Assembly: GCA_013115135.1 (NCBI GenBank)
Contig: JABANP010000042.1
Span: forward strand, 159,227 to 223,226
From: Perkinsus olseni
Lineage: Eukaryota > Perkinsozoa > Perkinsida > Perkinsidae
Length of the DNA stretch: 64,000 bases
Reading direction: 5' to 3'
The notes under the pieces were generated by a model. That model saw only the letters and a program-made list of their open reading frames with translations, searched no databases and was not told the DNA's origin. Made by a program: the position numbers and the translations under genes. Positions 1-20,350 of this stretch are shown here, one piece after another (position 1 is the stretch's first letter; each line of letters starts with the position of its first letter).

Positions 1-2278
1 CTGACACGGCGCTTCAAGCGGCATTGGGAGGAGGCCACCCTAGTGGAGTTTAGTGGATCCCTCGGGGACCTCGGTACCTTCATCCCTCTAGCTGTCGGCA
101 TGTCCGTCACAGCAGGTGATAATAGTACATCGTGCTGGTCAGGAGTAGCCGTCCTCTTTGCTCAGGGCCTCGACTTCAGTACCATCCTCATATTCACGGG
201 CATCTACAACGTGGCCTCTGGCGTCCTGTTCGATGCCCCTATACCGGTCCAGCCAATGAAGACGATCGCTGCGGCGGCCATCGCTCAAGGGGTAGCTTGT
301 TCCTGTCTGAGCGCTGCCGGGATTTGGTCTTTCAGTTGACACTGGGCGCCGTAGCTGCTGCTGGGATCTTTGTGTCTGCTGTAGTCTTGGTACTTGGATT
401 GTTGAAGTAGGCTGGTGGATGGAGTTTGTAGGGCGAGTCCCATGAGAACGTGCTGCTCAGTTTGACTACTTTATTGGAGTACATTATTCCCATGTCCATC
501 GTACGAGGCATACAGCTGGGTTTGGCAGTGTCCCTCTTCAAGAAGGGCTATACGTGAGTAGAGTAGCCCTAGCCTCGCTGAGCCTAGGCCTCCCACAGAT
601 CCTTGTTGGTGCGGGACGTAGACGGGTCGCTGGTTTGGAACCCATTTGAGCAGGTGGACAGTTTCACCCTGGCTCTACTCATCTCGGTGAGCCTGGATTC
701 TTAGTGGAATCGTCCGTGCTTGCAGAGGGCGCCAGGTGGAGACGGGGACAGGTGTAGGGCCTGTCTCCTGGTGATTATTGTGCTTGGGCGGCGCGGGGGT
801 GATATCGCAAATTACTGTGGATCTCTGAACACGAGGCACGGTTGGGCGAACCCTCCGAGAGGTCTATGGTTCGATTCCCGCAGGTGCTATTATTGATTTT
901 ATTGAATTTGTCGCCACCCCTGCGGCTCCCTCCTCCAGCAGCGTTGATCGTCTTCTTGCTGGGTCTAATCATCGTCATCGCCTGCCATTGGTCGGAGATT
1001 CCTGTCGATGAGTTCGGCCCTAGTGTTTCACTTGTCACCATAACTGCACAGGACTGGCTGGACGGTAGTAATGTTGGTGTGGGGAAAATCTTCATTCCTG
1101 AGAGGGCTTGAGCAACGCTCGCGATTGAAGCTCTCCTCATACATCATGGGCTGTACATGGTGCAATCGCCACGTCTCTCAGCACAAAGGGCGCTTCCGGC
1201 TGTCACGCCAACTCTGCACAATTTGTTATTATCATATACGAAATCGCCGTATCAAACACCACCGAATCGCCTCTTACCTTTTCTGGTTGGGGCAAAGCGC
1301 CCGTTAGACGGAGTGGGTCTAAGCGTCTCTCCTCGGCCAGGTATCTTGAACGGTGGATTGCCCCAGCTCCCTCTGACGCTGCTGAACTCTGTGATATCGG
1401 TATGCGCCTTGGCCAGGGAGCTCTTCGGCGATGACTGTAGAGGAGGCAGTACTAAGCACATGGCTGTTAGCGTCGGTGAGACCGCAGTACCCCCACTGGC
1501 TGCGGCGGACTGATAGTCTACTCAGGTGCGATGAATCTATTGGGCTGTTGGTTTGGTGCTATGCCCTGCTGCCATGGCTGTGGCGGACTGGCGGCTCAGT
1601 ATAGGTTTGGAGCGAGGACAGGGACCAGCGTTGTTATGCTGGGTGGGAGGCGGCCACCATCGCTTCCCGGGGCCCTTGCGCCGGCGGTCTCTATTGGCGC
1701 GATCTCATGGGGCCGTTCTGCCAGGGTCTCTTGTCAGGCCTCCTCAAGTTGATCATCGGGCTCATATTCGGTCCTCAACTGCTGCATATCCTTCATGTCT
1801 ACCCTGGAGCGGTCCTAGGGCCTATGCTCTGCATAGCGGCTGCTGAGCTGGGAGTGCAGGCCCTGAAGACTACGGGAAATCTCTCACTAGAACTGCAAGG
1901 TACTACTGTTGGCATGCTTGGCTCTCACGAGCTACTCGTTTTCGCCTGCCAGATCCCTCTCTGGCATCATGGTTGTTGTTCATGACAGCAGCTGCCTGTG
2001 TTGCCAGTGGTTCAACAGGCTGGGGCTTCGCAATCGGCTACGGGCTATGGATCATCGTAGCGGGTGTTCGATGGCTGGCTCATCGATGGTGAGTAGGGTA
2101 CCGACGGGGACTGTGGAGGGGAGAGCCTCTGTTCAGCTGTGGTGCCGGCCAAGTGCAGCGAGAGGATCTAGAGGAGGCTCTGTCCACGAATGGCCAGCCT
2201 TGCGTCGAGTCGCCTCGAAGTTGCTGCGACCACGGAGCTGACGTTGTTAATTCGAGCAGTCGGGTTGTTAGGGTCTGA
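1..2278 (+). CDS. MOT1: Molybdate transporter, MOT1 family (5' partial)
   Basis: This is a polytopic membrane protein of the MOT1 (sulfate-permease-related) molybdate transporter family, expected to import molybdate for molybdenum-cofactor enzymes. The reading frame is open from base 1 and contains the first family signature, SGSLGDLGTFIPL, followed by PIPVQPMKTIAAAAIAQG near 240-290. Later exons give IVRGIQLGLAVSLFKKGYT (about 500-551), GLPQLPLTLLNSVISVCALA (about 1360-1415), GCWFGAMPCCHGCGGLAAQY (about 1540-1600) and a hydrophobic segment LLKLIIGLIFGPQLLHIL (about 1740-1795). At least eight short GT-AG introns separate them; one at 291-335 is clear. The last exon follows an intron with donor GTGAGT at about 2091 and ends at TGA 2276-2278. 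No in-frame ATG lies before the first motif, so the N-terminus is outside the window. Family assignment is secure; substrate is inferred from the family. Confidence 0.85.
858..884 (+). repeat. tRNA-like T-arm fragment in MOT1 gene
   Basis: AGAGGTCTATGGTTCGATTC followed by CCGCAGG matches the AGGTC-N5-TTCGANNCC pattern of tRNA variable loop plus T-arm. It lies just before the exon encoding VLLLILLNLSPPLRLP. Confidence 0.35.
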
Positions 2279-2431
2279 CTACTCTTACGATTGTCTGATG
2301 ACACTTTAATGGGTTTCCCACGGCTTGGTTGTCGGTATTGGGTTGAGATGCGAATTCTCCCACGGTTGTGGTTTCCTGCTGGTGCCTGTGAGGTGCAATA
2401 TGGGTGTATTAGAGAGGAGATCCCTTGCAAG

Positions 2432-4505
2432 ATGAATTTAGATCTGCTGGTCTGGTGGTGGTAGTTCGGTGTCATAGCTGGTTGTGGCTTTTGCTAATCG
2501 ATGACTGGCGAGTCGGCATTTTTAAGGCAGAAGTTGTCCAACCTCAAGGAGGAGCTGCGGAAGCAAAAGGAACTCAACTTGACTCTGCAGACGGTGGATC
2601 GGAAGAAGGCCGAGGAGGAGCAGGGCAGGCTGCAGAAAGCGTAACAAGAGGGACGGGTTCGACTCCGCGATCGCCTCACCGCACGTCTTCCGAGAGCTCC
2701 AATGGGAACCTGCTGGGTACTGTAGCCGGAATGGCCGTGAGTGGGGGCTAGCGTGAACTCGCCCTTGTGATCAGATTGAATCTGTGGACGCGTAGTCCTG
2801 GCTCATGCCTACTTCCTTGGCCCCTTTAATCCTTGCCGCTGTGTAGTGTGGCTTGGAGCATATTCGAGACTGAGTGGCGGCTCTATGGTAGGTATGATGA
2901 CCTCCAAGCAGAGACGGTGCAGATGCGGCTGGAATTGGAGGCCTTTAGGAAGCAGCAGGAGGCCGAGGAGGAGGCAGTGGCAGCGGGGAGAGGGCTCAAC
3001 CAAACCGACTCTGGAGCCTTGGGAATGGGTGAACTTGACGAGACGGCTGAGCTGCGAGAGGCCCTGGACGTAGGTCGTGAAGGCCCCTGTCGAGGGAAAG
3101 TGAGCTCCTTGTCAGGCTGAAAGGGAGAGATGTCAAGCCTTGGAGAGCCGGTTGATGGAGGTTCAGAGCCACGAGAGGTCGGCGAGCTCGGCCGTACCGT
3201 CTCCGCACTTGGATGTGGAGGGTTTGTTACCAACGACGACTCTGCGGGATAGCACTAGCAGCCGAGATGGGAAAGAGGTCGCGGCCAAGGAGGAGGCTAA
3301 GGCGAAGAAGAGGAAGCGGAAGGAAGCCGGTGATAAGAAGAAGGAGGGGAAGAGCAAGAAGAAAAAACACAAACACAAGGAGACTGTGGAGGAGAAGGGT
3401 GGGCGCTTTCTATATTCTGTTCGGGGTATCTTGGTATGTTAGGCCCTCCCGGGGAGATAGGCGACCCGATAGCAGGAATCCTTCCCCTCCTCGACCGTAA
3501 TGACCTGGTGTCGGCATCAAAACTTGTGGTGAGGTTTTGCTACTCTTGCGGCACGGAGGATAAAATTCCGTTGCGGAATCGGCTATCATTGGTAAGCTGT
3601 GGGGAGGAGCTCAATCGGGCGCACAGTGGGGCGAGAGCGGCGGTAAATCTTGAGAAAACTTGTTCGACGATGAAAATGAGACATCTCCCAGCTCTTGCGC
3701 CTGCGGGCGTCGCAAGATGTTCCTTGTAGGTGTTATCGGAGTGCGCGCTGCACCTGACAGGGCGGAGGGGAGGCGATGGAGTGCTGTCTGGTCTCTGCTG
3801 CCTGGTCATCCTAGCTACCGATGAGGTGAGCCCTCCCCTTGAGAGTCGCCAGCTCAGCCTGGGTCCGTCAGGTCCAGCTGCTGGTACGAGCCGTCTACTC
3901 CTCCGCCTTGGAGCTGGCCGAGCCGGCCCCAGACGCGTGCCGCTTGATGATTAAGGCGCTGAAGGAATGCTGTCGAAAAGTAGTGGTCCGGGGATAATCG
4001 CGGTCTACCTCAATGGCCCCATTCAGTTGAATCTCACCGCGCCGCTGGCGTGTATGATGTGGCATCAGCAGTGCGGTCCTCCTCGGTATCCGGCGGCAAG
4101 GGAGGCCATGCTAGAGGGGGAGGCCTTCGAGTGCGACTTCAACGCCGTTATAGAGTCGGCCGAACCGCCCTCTTCGAAGACGCTCTGCTTGTTCCATGCG
4201 GCATTGGTGGGGAGTAGTCTCACACCGGAAGAGCGATACGCCCTCATACGGAAGCTTGCGGGGAAACACGGAGCACAGTAGGCTGGGGGGGCTTGGGTTC
4301 GCTGTGAAGTTCGCTGGTCAGGCCTGAGGTGAAGTGCCGGATCCTGGCTATGATGCCGGCGGTGGGCGATAGCAATCTCATCCGGCTCGCCATCAATGAG
4401 GTGCTCTCCTGGCCTGATACCAGACAGGGTCGCAGAGAGCTGCTCGACTTCCTCCAAGCGCATCTTAGCTCGATGCTCGTCACAAACGTCAACACTACAA
4501 CGTGA
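2432..4505 (+). CDS. Coiled-coil, lysine-rich protein of unknown function
   Basis: Multi-exon gene that I do not recognise. A likely start is ATG 2432, joined across an intron to a coiled-coil segment containing KLSNLKEELRKQKELNLTLQ (about 2533-2590). A second coiled coil with LQAETVQMRLELEAFRKQQE lies at about 2900-2960. A lysine-rich, nuclear-localisation-like tract (KKRKRK, then KKKKHKHK) lies at about 3300-3385. An intron at about 3401-3442 joins this in phase to a C-terminal region with GPPGEIGDPIAGILPLLD. The C-terminal half is acidic and helical, with segments around 3870-3950 and 4010-4280, and the final exon ends VTNVNTTT-stop at 4503-4505. The gene sits 165 bp upstream of the CHD1-like gene in the same orientation. 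A nuclear role is only a guess from the basic tract. It could also be two adjacent genes, but the in-phase intron favours one. Confidence 0.5.
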
Positions 4506-4670
4506 ACACTTGCACAGTTACTTGTTGTACCATTGCCAGTAGTATTCCGTACACTAATAATAAAACTAGCAGCTGCTACTACTACCGCCCTCTACTGATT
4601 GTTGGGTTGAGTCTTTTCATCTTGGTACTATCGGGGTATTCCCTCAGTATGCCACCACCCGTTTTGTAGC

Positions 4671-13193
<8,523 letters not shown>

Positions 13194-13618
13194 TGACCAC
13201 GATGATAGAAGATTTCTGTACCTTACTGATGATGGCCCGTGGAGGGAGGAGGAGGACGACAGGGGCTACTATGCAAAATACTCATCACTGAAGATGAAGT
13301 AATACGTTTACTTTCATAATGGATAGCGGCTGTGGTGTTCTGAGAGTTGCGGTTGGTGTGGTATGGTCAACACTGGCTTCGTGCATTACATGCAGTTAGG
13401 TTAAATATGTGAGGGTGGAAGGCGCACTGACATTCATCGCCAGTCGCAAATTCAATACATATCAACTATTGAAGCTCGACGAGATAAAAGCCAAAAGGAG
13501 AATCTTCTATTTTTCTCATCTTGGAGGGGTGTAGTGATCTCATCAGCGCGGCCGTACGACAAATCCGTCGAATCGGAAATTTTGCGGGTGCAGTTTTGTT
13601 TGTTGTTTATTGAAGAGC
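13194..13618. other. Intergenic spacer, no gene seen
   Basis: A 425-bp gap between the CHD1-like stop and the DnaJ start. It contains a short frame at 13194-13303 that is only the trailing shadow of the CHD1 last exon, then AT-richer sequence. No RNA gene or repeat was recognised. It presumably holds the 3' UTR of the remodeller and the promoter of the DnaJ gene. Confidence 0.5.
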
Positions 13619-15802
13619 ATGGGTGGTAAAGACTACTATGCCATTCTAGGGGTGAGTCGTGAGGCCAGCCAAGATGAGCTGAAGAAGGCGTATCGGAAGA
13701 TGGCCATACGATGGCACCCGGACAAGAATCCTGACAATCTGGAGGAGGCTAACGAGAAATTCAAGGATATCAGCGAGGCCTATGAGGTCCTCTCGGATAC
13801 TCAAAAACGTGAAGCGTAGTACACGGGATTTCCTAGAGTACGCTCCATAGTAGAGGAAGGCTCCTCTGCCGGCTCGCTCCCGGCTGGGTTCATCGTCGCA
13901 TGCCAGTTTTAATGAGGATGGTCCACAGAACTGAGCATCTCTCGATCGTTTCGGCTTGCTAATGGAGTGTGATGACTGATGAGTCGTGCCAAGGTTGCCG
14001 TGACTCTCGGCGAGATCAAAGATTCTGTCTAGGTACGACCGGTACGGATCTGATGGGCCTCAAATGCAGGCGGGTGGAGGCCCAGGAGGCTTCGGCGCCC
14101 AGCACATAGATCCCAATGATCTCTTCCGAGCGTAGGCCTGCTGAGGCAAACTCGCTGCCAGGCGAACTGTCCGCGTGTTAGGTTTTTCGGAGGGGCTGAT
14201 ATGGATGATATTTTCGGAGGTCGCGTCGGAGGTGGTATGGGAGGCCCGATGGGAGGAGGGGTAATATCAACGCATCCGATCCATTGGTCATTCTGACCTG
14301 GGAAGGTCCATTTTACGAGTTTCGGTCCGGGTGGTATGACATTCCAATTTGGCGGTCCGGGTATGGGAGGCTTTGGCGGTCCCGGTTTCGGTCGCCGACC
14401 GCAACAGCCATCAGTAGTGCCGATTGACGTCAGCCTAGAAGAGATCTATCAGGGATCCAATCGACGGGAGACGGTAGGCTGACAGCTGACTATGAGCCTG
14501 AGCCGAGCGGAAAGCCTTAGTAGAGTGTTGTGTGGTGCAGGTAAATGGGCACACAGCGAATATCCAGATACCGAAGGGATGCCATGACGGGAAGAAAATA
14601 AGGTAATGAGTGGAGCGTGGTTCATAGTAGTCATAAAATCAGGGAGGTGGGCTGAACCGCGTTGGGTCGGGTCGCCTGTGTAAGGTCGACTACGCCGTAC
14701 TGGTCGACTCGACGTGACTGGGCAAGTTGTTCGTTCAGTTTCGCTTCTACCACCTCCTCGGCCAACGACGTTTCTTATCTGGTGATACGTGAGAAGCCGC
14801 ATGATACGTTTGAGAGGTCAGGAGAGGCAGACTTGGTGACCTTTGCCGTGCTCAGCCTCATGGAATGGGTAATGCTACCGAAGGGAAGGCCACAGTAGCG
14901 GGGTGTCGATGCTGTCGCTAGACTGGGGTTTCAGTACCATCTGCTCAGTTAATCACCGGCCGGGCAGGGTACAAGATACGATGCCTGGATGGTAGGGAGA
15001 TAGCGGTGAAGGCTCCGACTGTATGGGAGGGAACGATCCGGATAAGAGGGAAGGTACTATTGAAGGGAGCGGGGGTCAGCGGTGTGGGGACGGTAATTGC
15101 GATTATGGGCATGATACAAATATCGGCACTGGTAGTGATACGCGCTCTGTTGGCTGGTGTCCACTCGGAGGGATGCTGGTAGAATCCGGTGGAAGCTGGT
15201 CTCAGGGAATGGAAAGGATACCCGAAGTGTCGTGCTTGATGTTACTCGTCCTGTCCTGTTGAGCGAAGCAGCTAAGCACGAGAATCGATCAATAGCCGAG
15301 TTTTCTACCTCGCAGTACAAGTGGTCCATGCAGGACTTTCCAAGACACCCTTGATGGTCACGTTGAGAGCTCCTTTTGTACGTTTGTCCTTACTTCCTCA
15401 GGGTATGCCTGTCGAGTCGGTCCCCGGTGAATACGGTGATCTCTACGTACGCAGCAGCCCTGTGAGCCAGGAGACTTGGGACCAGCTCAAGCAGCTGTTT
15501 AGAATGGTAATAGGATATGAAGGGATCCCTCAGTCGCGCAGGCTCCAACGCTTGTCTGTCCTACGTCGTCTGCCGGGCTACTCGCGGTGAGAGGGGATAC
15601 TTTCCTCGTCAAGGGAGCTCCTCGCACTGCCGTGGCGCGTGACTTCCGACGATTATAACGCTTCACAGCGTGAATATGCCGTAGTGTGACTCTGCGGCTT
15701 CTCGCTCCTCAGGTTGGCGGTCTGTTCCTGCTCCTTCTGGTCATGTCCAACCCCTCCTGGCTGTTCCTCATCCTCATGCTGAGGCCACTCCTTGGTCAGT
15801 GA
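13619..15802 (+). CDS. DnaJ / Hsp40 co-chaperone
   Basis: J-domain co-chaperone that stimulates Hsp70 ATPase. ATG 13619 opens [13 protein letters not shown] and the J domain carries the essential HPD loop in [10 protein letters not shown]. Next come a Gly-rich region ([10 protein letters not shown] at about 14070; [14 protein letters not shown] at about 14355-14390) and a C-terminal substrate-binding region with [14 protein letters not shown] (about 14420-14460). Further segments are [18 protein letters not shown] (about 14545-14600), [14 protein letters not shown] (about 14780), [16 protein letters not shown] (about 14980-15030) and [17 protein letters not shown] (about 15402-15450). There is no CxxCxGxG zinc region, so this is a type II (DnaJB-like) protein. 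At least eight short introns are present. The final exon around 15714-15802 is open as a hydrophobic sequence ([18 protein letters not shown]) ending at TGA 15800-15802. The phase joining it to the preceding exon is uncertain, so a membrane-anchored C-terminus is only possible. Confidence 0.85.
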
Positions 15803-15953
15803 AAAAGCATGGCCATAACGATTGTTGTTCTATAGTATAAATAATAAAGGGGAGAGTACGGTTTCGTGCTGTGATCATATTCAATGCTTCGCTCCGCCTG
15901 TTTTGTGTATCATCATGTTTTTGTTTTCTTCGGCGGCCGCAGACTCCCGGTCC

Positions 15954-18562
15954 ATGGGTTGTTGTTTCTCGTGTGGGAGCAACTGCTGCTGCCGAGGCCC
16001 ATACACACCTTACAGCTTCACCCCACTGAGCTCCTAGTCACCATCGCGGTGACTAGCCACCACCACCCTTCCTGTTCTATTACTCTCATGGCCGTGTTGT
16101 GCTACAGTGGTAAATATACTTCGTGGGGTGTCTTCCAGTACGAGTATGGCAATAGGTGCTGCTCGCTGGTACCGGCAGCTGTCAGGAAGTCTGATAGTTG
16201 GACGAGGTCTGCGGTGCTCCTCGACGAGGGCGGCGGCAGTGCGCGATGGTACTAGTGTCCTCTTGGTAGTCGAAGTAGTATCGATTTATAGATGGCAGAA
16301 GAGGGAAGGGGTTGACGATAGAGGAGCAGGAGGGAGAGCTCGATGACGATCTGGACACTATTGACGAGGTCCGGATGTGGTGCAGAGTGGCGGGTAGGTT
16401 TGGGCATGGCTCCTTGAACCGCATCCAGTTAGTCAGTCCTCACACGATCCGCTCGATGGAATTTATCACCGGTGAGGATAGTGCCGCAGGTTCCGAGTCG
16501 TCATCGGCGGACTCGGTGGTCGGAGAGCAGAGAAAGACCGTCCACTAAGGGAGGGAGGTGGCCGAGGAGGACTATATTGAGAACGACAGGGGCCTCCGGG
16601 AGATGATGAAGTTGAACCCAGAGAAGGGCACCTGGCTCTCCTACACCGCCCGTAGGCCCGGAGGTCAGGGACCAGCCAAGTGCCGTGCTGTTTAGCTGAG
16701 ACAAGCATGTCTAATACGAGACGGTGGCGTCGATTTATGAAGAACTCAGTGATCGAGCAGACCCAGTTGGTTCAGGCTGGACGGTAGCACGCTTTGTCCT
16801 GCGACGGCGGAGCGTAGCGGTAATATCTAGTACTGGTTAGGTACGGTTCGCGGTGGCATGAAGGGAAGGACTGGCTTGAAAAGGCCAAGAAAGGCGGAGC
16901 GGAGACCACGGGTAGTACTGGACGGAATCTGCCATCGACTAGGGTCGACCTTAGATACGCGTTAGAGTGTTGGACGTCGACAGGCTGCCGATGGAGGAAA
17001 TGCACGAGTGAGCGCCGCTTGGGCTAAAATTCCAGAATAAATCTTTTGGCAGGTTCTTCATGTTCGCGTTAGTTCGTCGCTTTCCCCGCTGAGAAGTGCT
17101 TGAAGGGTTGCCAGCAGACTTGCCACATTCCGAGACAAGGCATCGGCGGCTGTGAGTTCGAGGACGGTCTCTTCAGGAGTCGAGCTCTGTCCACCTTCAG
17201 AGCTACAACAAGCTGATGATTGACATGAGCGAACTCTTCGGCTCCATCTACGGTCCAGAGCTGTGCGCGTTGTTCGACCGGTAGTGGTGACGCGAGTGCG
17301 CCGTTCTCCTCTCAGTCGTTGCCTCCATCAGTTGCTATAATACGATATCAGTGCCGTACATGCTTGACTATATACGAAAGTACGGGCAGTTCTCTAAGGA
17401 GTACATAGCCAAGGAAGTCTGAGCTAGATTCTTCTCCAGGCTCCAGTTGGTGCCTTCAGGTCTCTGAGTCGATGAACCCACCTGTATTCGATTTCGTACG
17501 ATATCAGCATCGAGGAGGGCTACGGTAGTGTCCCCTCGATGGCCGTTGTTGGACTCCCCTCCTCAGACCCCTGCCGCCAGTAGTGAGTAAGCCCTATGAG
17601 CTCAACACCTATGCACGCTTGTTGCCGCCATCAAGCGTTAAACGGTATGTCGATAGCGGAGGGCGGGCTGACGTAGGGTGAGGATCAGGTGGATATATCA
17701 GCATCTTCTTCATCACGGCCGTATCATGCTGCATCGGAAGTCTCCAAAGGCAGCGGACATGGACCCGGTCCTGATGGAGAGGGATGCGGCAGCACGTAGC
17801 AGAGCCCCGCCTCATCCCTGATGGTTCATACTATTGCTGCTATTATGATGAGCATCCGGACGACTGCATGGCCTTTTATTGTAGGTAGCAGCGAGCGATT
17901 AGCGAGATCGATGAGTAGTCGACCACCGGAGCCGCTGATCAACCAAGTACGATCGTGGGGTGAGAAGTGGGTGAAGTCTGCTTATGTTAGATACGTAGAC
18001 GAGCCGAGCACGGCCTGGAGTTGCCGAGGGAGAGCGAGCCCGAAGATGATGGCAGGGTGGTTGAGTGGAACATAGCGACGAACAGAGATGACGTTGGGGG
18101 CGACGCTGAGGAGAAAGGTTGGTTCGATTCATAATATACTAGTGGGACCTGTCCTGGGCAGAGTGGTCGATTGGGGCAGATGAGAGGCGACACAAGGCTG
18201 CCTCTGAGACCAAGGAACGGGATACGTCCACGCTGATGCAATTCACTAAAGTTCAAGAATTCAAGTCACGTCTGGCCGAGGATGATGATGCAGCAGCACT
18301 CGTGCCCGTTGAGGAGGCGTCAGAGGAGGGAGTGAGTGTTGCCTCGGTCATGCTGTTGACAGGAGCTTTCATGATGGTCAGATCTCAACTGTACCCGAGG
18401 TGAATGGAGATGATTCATACTTCGAGGAGAACCGCGAAGAGCGATTCTGGCTGCGGAAAATCGTCTCGTTTTTCCGACATAACCGACGGTATGTCTCCGA
18501 CGGGCTGTTGCGAGAGTTCACAGGTGAAACCATTCAGATGCTACCGGTATGTACCGGGTAAA
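15954..18562 (+). CDS. Unrecognised multi-exon protein, possible N-myristoylated start
   Basis: I cannot assign a family. The proposed first exon begins at ATG 15954 with MGCCFSCGSNCCC, a Gly2 followed by clustered cysteines as in N-myristoylated and palmitoylated proteins. Later exons, each flanked by plausible GT-AG signals, read: an acidic segment EEQEGELDDDLDTIDEV (about 16320-16370); VAEEDYIENDRGLREMM with SYTARRPGG (about 16557-16665); ETVASIYEELSDRADP (about 16720-16770); YNKLMIDMSELFGSIYG (about 17205-17255); MLDYIRKYGQFSKEYIAKE (about 17362-17417); IPDGSYYCCYYDEHPDD (about 17815-17865); acidic and charged exons around 18010-18330; and a last exon with EENREERFWLRKIVSFFRHN ending at TAA 18560-18562. 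Membrane association is inferred from the first exon only. The join between exon 1 and the acidic exon is not resolved. Confidence 0.45.
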
Positions 18563-19320
18563 GGGTGGACCCAGGTGGCCGATCCCCGCGGCCCTAAAGG
18601 GTGAGAATAATCTCTCTTCAACACTTTGGGAAGCGCCATGCCAGTTACGGCTTGCCTCGGAAGCATCGGCCCCACATCGTGCGGAGGTTGAAGTTGAGGA
18701 AGGTGACGAAAATCCGTGCCTGGCATCGTTTGAAAGCAAGCCTTCGCGGTACGGCAAGAACACGACTTGGCTAACCATGCGTTTCGATGAGAGAGTTTCC
18801 GATAACTGACGGTCGGAGTTGGGTTATAGCGAGAGTCAATCTTCAGTCTGAGAATGATGCGACAGCCGAGGTAGCACTCAAGATACTCGTCAATTCGGAA
18901 TAGCCTCCTGGTCGCGCGACACCTGCTAGTGGTTTGCGCATCTATTCTGTTGTTTGAGTGTGTTTCGAAGACTACGATTACGAGACAGTATACAGAAAAG
19001 CGACATCTGTGACAGCCAACCCAGACACCTCTTGATACACTAACGGCTATTGGAGGCTCATTTTTGATCACTTCCAATTCTAACAATTCCTCAATGGCAG
19101 CTAGCGTGAGCGTGTCTTCATTAGGACGACTGCTAAGGGACGATGAACGCAAATGAGTGCTGCAAGCTATGGGGCCGCTCAGCTCTCCACCATCTGAATT
19201 CAACGATCTTGGTTCGGTACGGGGGATGCTCTCCTTGGATTTGTATTTCATAGGGGATGATCTCATCGCTAGTTGTGTATTGGTTCTTGCAGGACAGTTG
19301 ATATTTTCCTCTCATCCCGC

Positions 19321-19734
19321 ATGATGAAGCTCATCGTGGCTGCTGTTGGCGCCGTTGCCGTTGCCTCGGCCGAGTACTGTCAGGAACTCTGTGATTCTAC
19401 TGCTGCGTGTGCCTCTTCAAAGTATGGCTCCTACTGCAAGGGTAACGGTCTCTGCTTCGGACTCTATCACAAGGACGATGGGTACTGCTTCCAACCTACT
19501 GAGCAGGATACCTGTGATGACTACACCCTCGAGCCTGTCGCTTGCCCGGAGCCGCAGCCTTCATGTCAGGACGTCTGCAACGGTCTCAATCAATGTCGCG
19601 ATTCTAAGTGGGGGTCCTATTGCAAGACCTGGCAGGATCCTCAGGTGTGCTTCGGTATCATCAAGAAGGCTGATGGTTCTCTCTGCTTCGCTCCGACAGA
19701 TGACGATTGTTATGGCGACCCCTACTATTGCTAA
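19321..19734 (+). CDS. Small secreted cysteine-rich protein, copy 1
   Basis: Intact 137-aa reading frame. MMKLIVAAVGAVAVASA is a typical signal peptide. The mature part is an internal duplication: two modules of the pattern C-x3-C, then S-K-[YW]-GSYCK, then CFG, then a DG-x(0-2)-CF-x(2)-T-x(3)-DC ending. The first runs from about residue 19 to 65 and the second from about 77 to 135. Cysteines pair in number, consistent with disulphide-stabilised repeats. An upstream stretch ending TTGCAG before GACAGTTGATATTTTCC is conserved in all copies and looks like a splice acceptor before a short 5' leader. The start is placed at ATG 19321 because the signal peptide begins there and upstream codons are not conserved. 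No family known to me; probably lineage-specific and secreted. I infer an extracellular role only. Confidence 0.85.
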   Translation: MMKLIVAAVGAVAVASAEYCQELCDSTAACASSKYGSYCKGNGLCFGLYHKDDGYCFQPTEQDTCDDYTLEPVACPEPQPSCQDVCNGLNQCRDSKWGSYCKTWQDPQVCFGIIKKADGSLCFAPTDDDCYGDPYYC

Positions 19735-20321
19735 TTTTTGGTAATCTACTAAAGTCGATAGTCATGTAAGAATAGTCGAGCCGTAGGGCTTGTTTGAAGT
19801 GGTCACCAATCCACTAAGTTGACTATCATTTTTAATCGTGTAAGCGTGTGAGTATCTCAAGCTATTTTTATGTTCTAGAGGTTTCTAGGCTACTCGGAAT
19901 GGAAAAGTTGTGTTAAACATATCCCAACTAGTGAAAGGTCTAGGTAGAGGATATCATGTGGTTAAGGAGCATCGTCACTACGGACAAAACAGATACCGTG
20001 GCAAATAGCGTCAACGCCTTGCGTATCACGAGCAGGTGATAGGCCGCTCCAAAACAGCAAACAAGTGAATTCGCTTGCTTCTCGTGAAAGTAAAATGGGC
20101 TCAATTGTGCTTCGAACTTTTTTGAGTGTGGTCACCACACTGTGGTGTTACTAGTTCACCGCAATGGGTTGTTGCACCTTGTTGCTACCGGAGCTTCATC
20201 ATAGCGGAACGAACAGCGAGAATAAAAGCACATGAGCGCCGTGTACTATGGTGCTATGCCGCTCTCTCACTAGATTTCGATTTCTCTGTTCGGCCCGGTG
20301 GCTGATCCATTCTTATTTCCT

Positions 20322-20350
20322 TCGCTGAAGTTCATCGTGGCTGCTTATTA
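20322..20350 (+). pseudogene. Relic of a further cysteine-rich gene copy
   Basis: The string TGAAGTTCATCGTGGCTGCT (start near 20328) matches exactly the signal-peptide-coding start of copies 2 and 3 (Met-Lys-Phe-Ile-Val-Ala-Ala), but an in-frame TAG follows within a few bases and the rest of the gene is absent. The ATG is also lost (CTG in its place). A preceding TATTTCCTTCGC resembles the TTTTCCTCTCATCCCGC leader. This is a 5' fragment of a fourth copy rather than chance similarity. Confidence 0.6.

Larger units (their letters stand above)
18980..20350 (+). repeat. Tandem accessory repeat, unit 1
   Basis: First of three diverged copies of a segment carrying a secreted cysteine-rich gene. 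About 300 bp of conserved upstream flank, the gene, and a conserved 3' flank (from 19735, including a block around 19800-19900) are shared with units 2 and 3. Weaker similarity continues through 20040-20200 (compare 26880-27060). The unit ends near a short gene relic at about 20322-20350. Units 2 and 3 are directly adjacent, whereas unit 1 is separated from unit 2 by about 4 kb that contains an aspartic protease gene. Confidence 0.7.

Noticed and set aside
18541..19266. A 241-codon minus-strand frame overlapping the end of the unknown gene and the upstream flank of cysteine-rich copy 1
   Set aside because: Its C-terminal half is antisense to coding exons and not repeated elsewhere. Only the first about 50 codons recur in the other units, and these are reported as a separate finding rather than as a gene.
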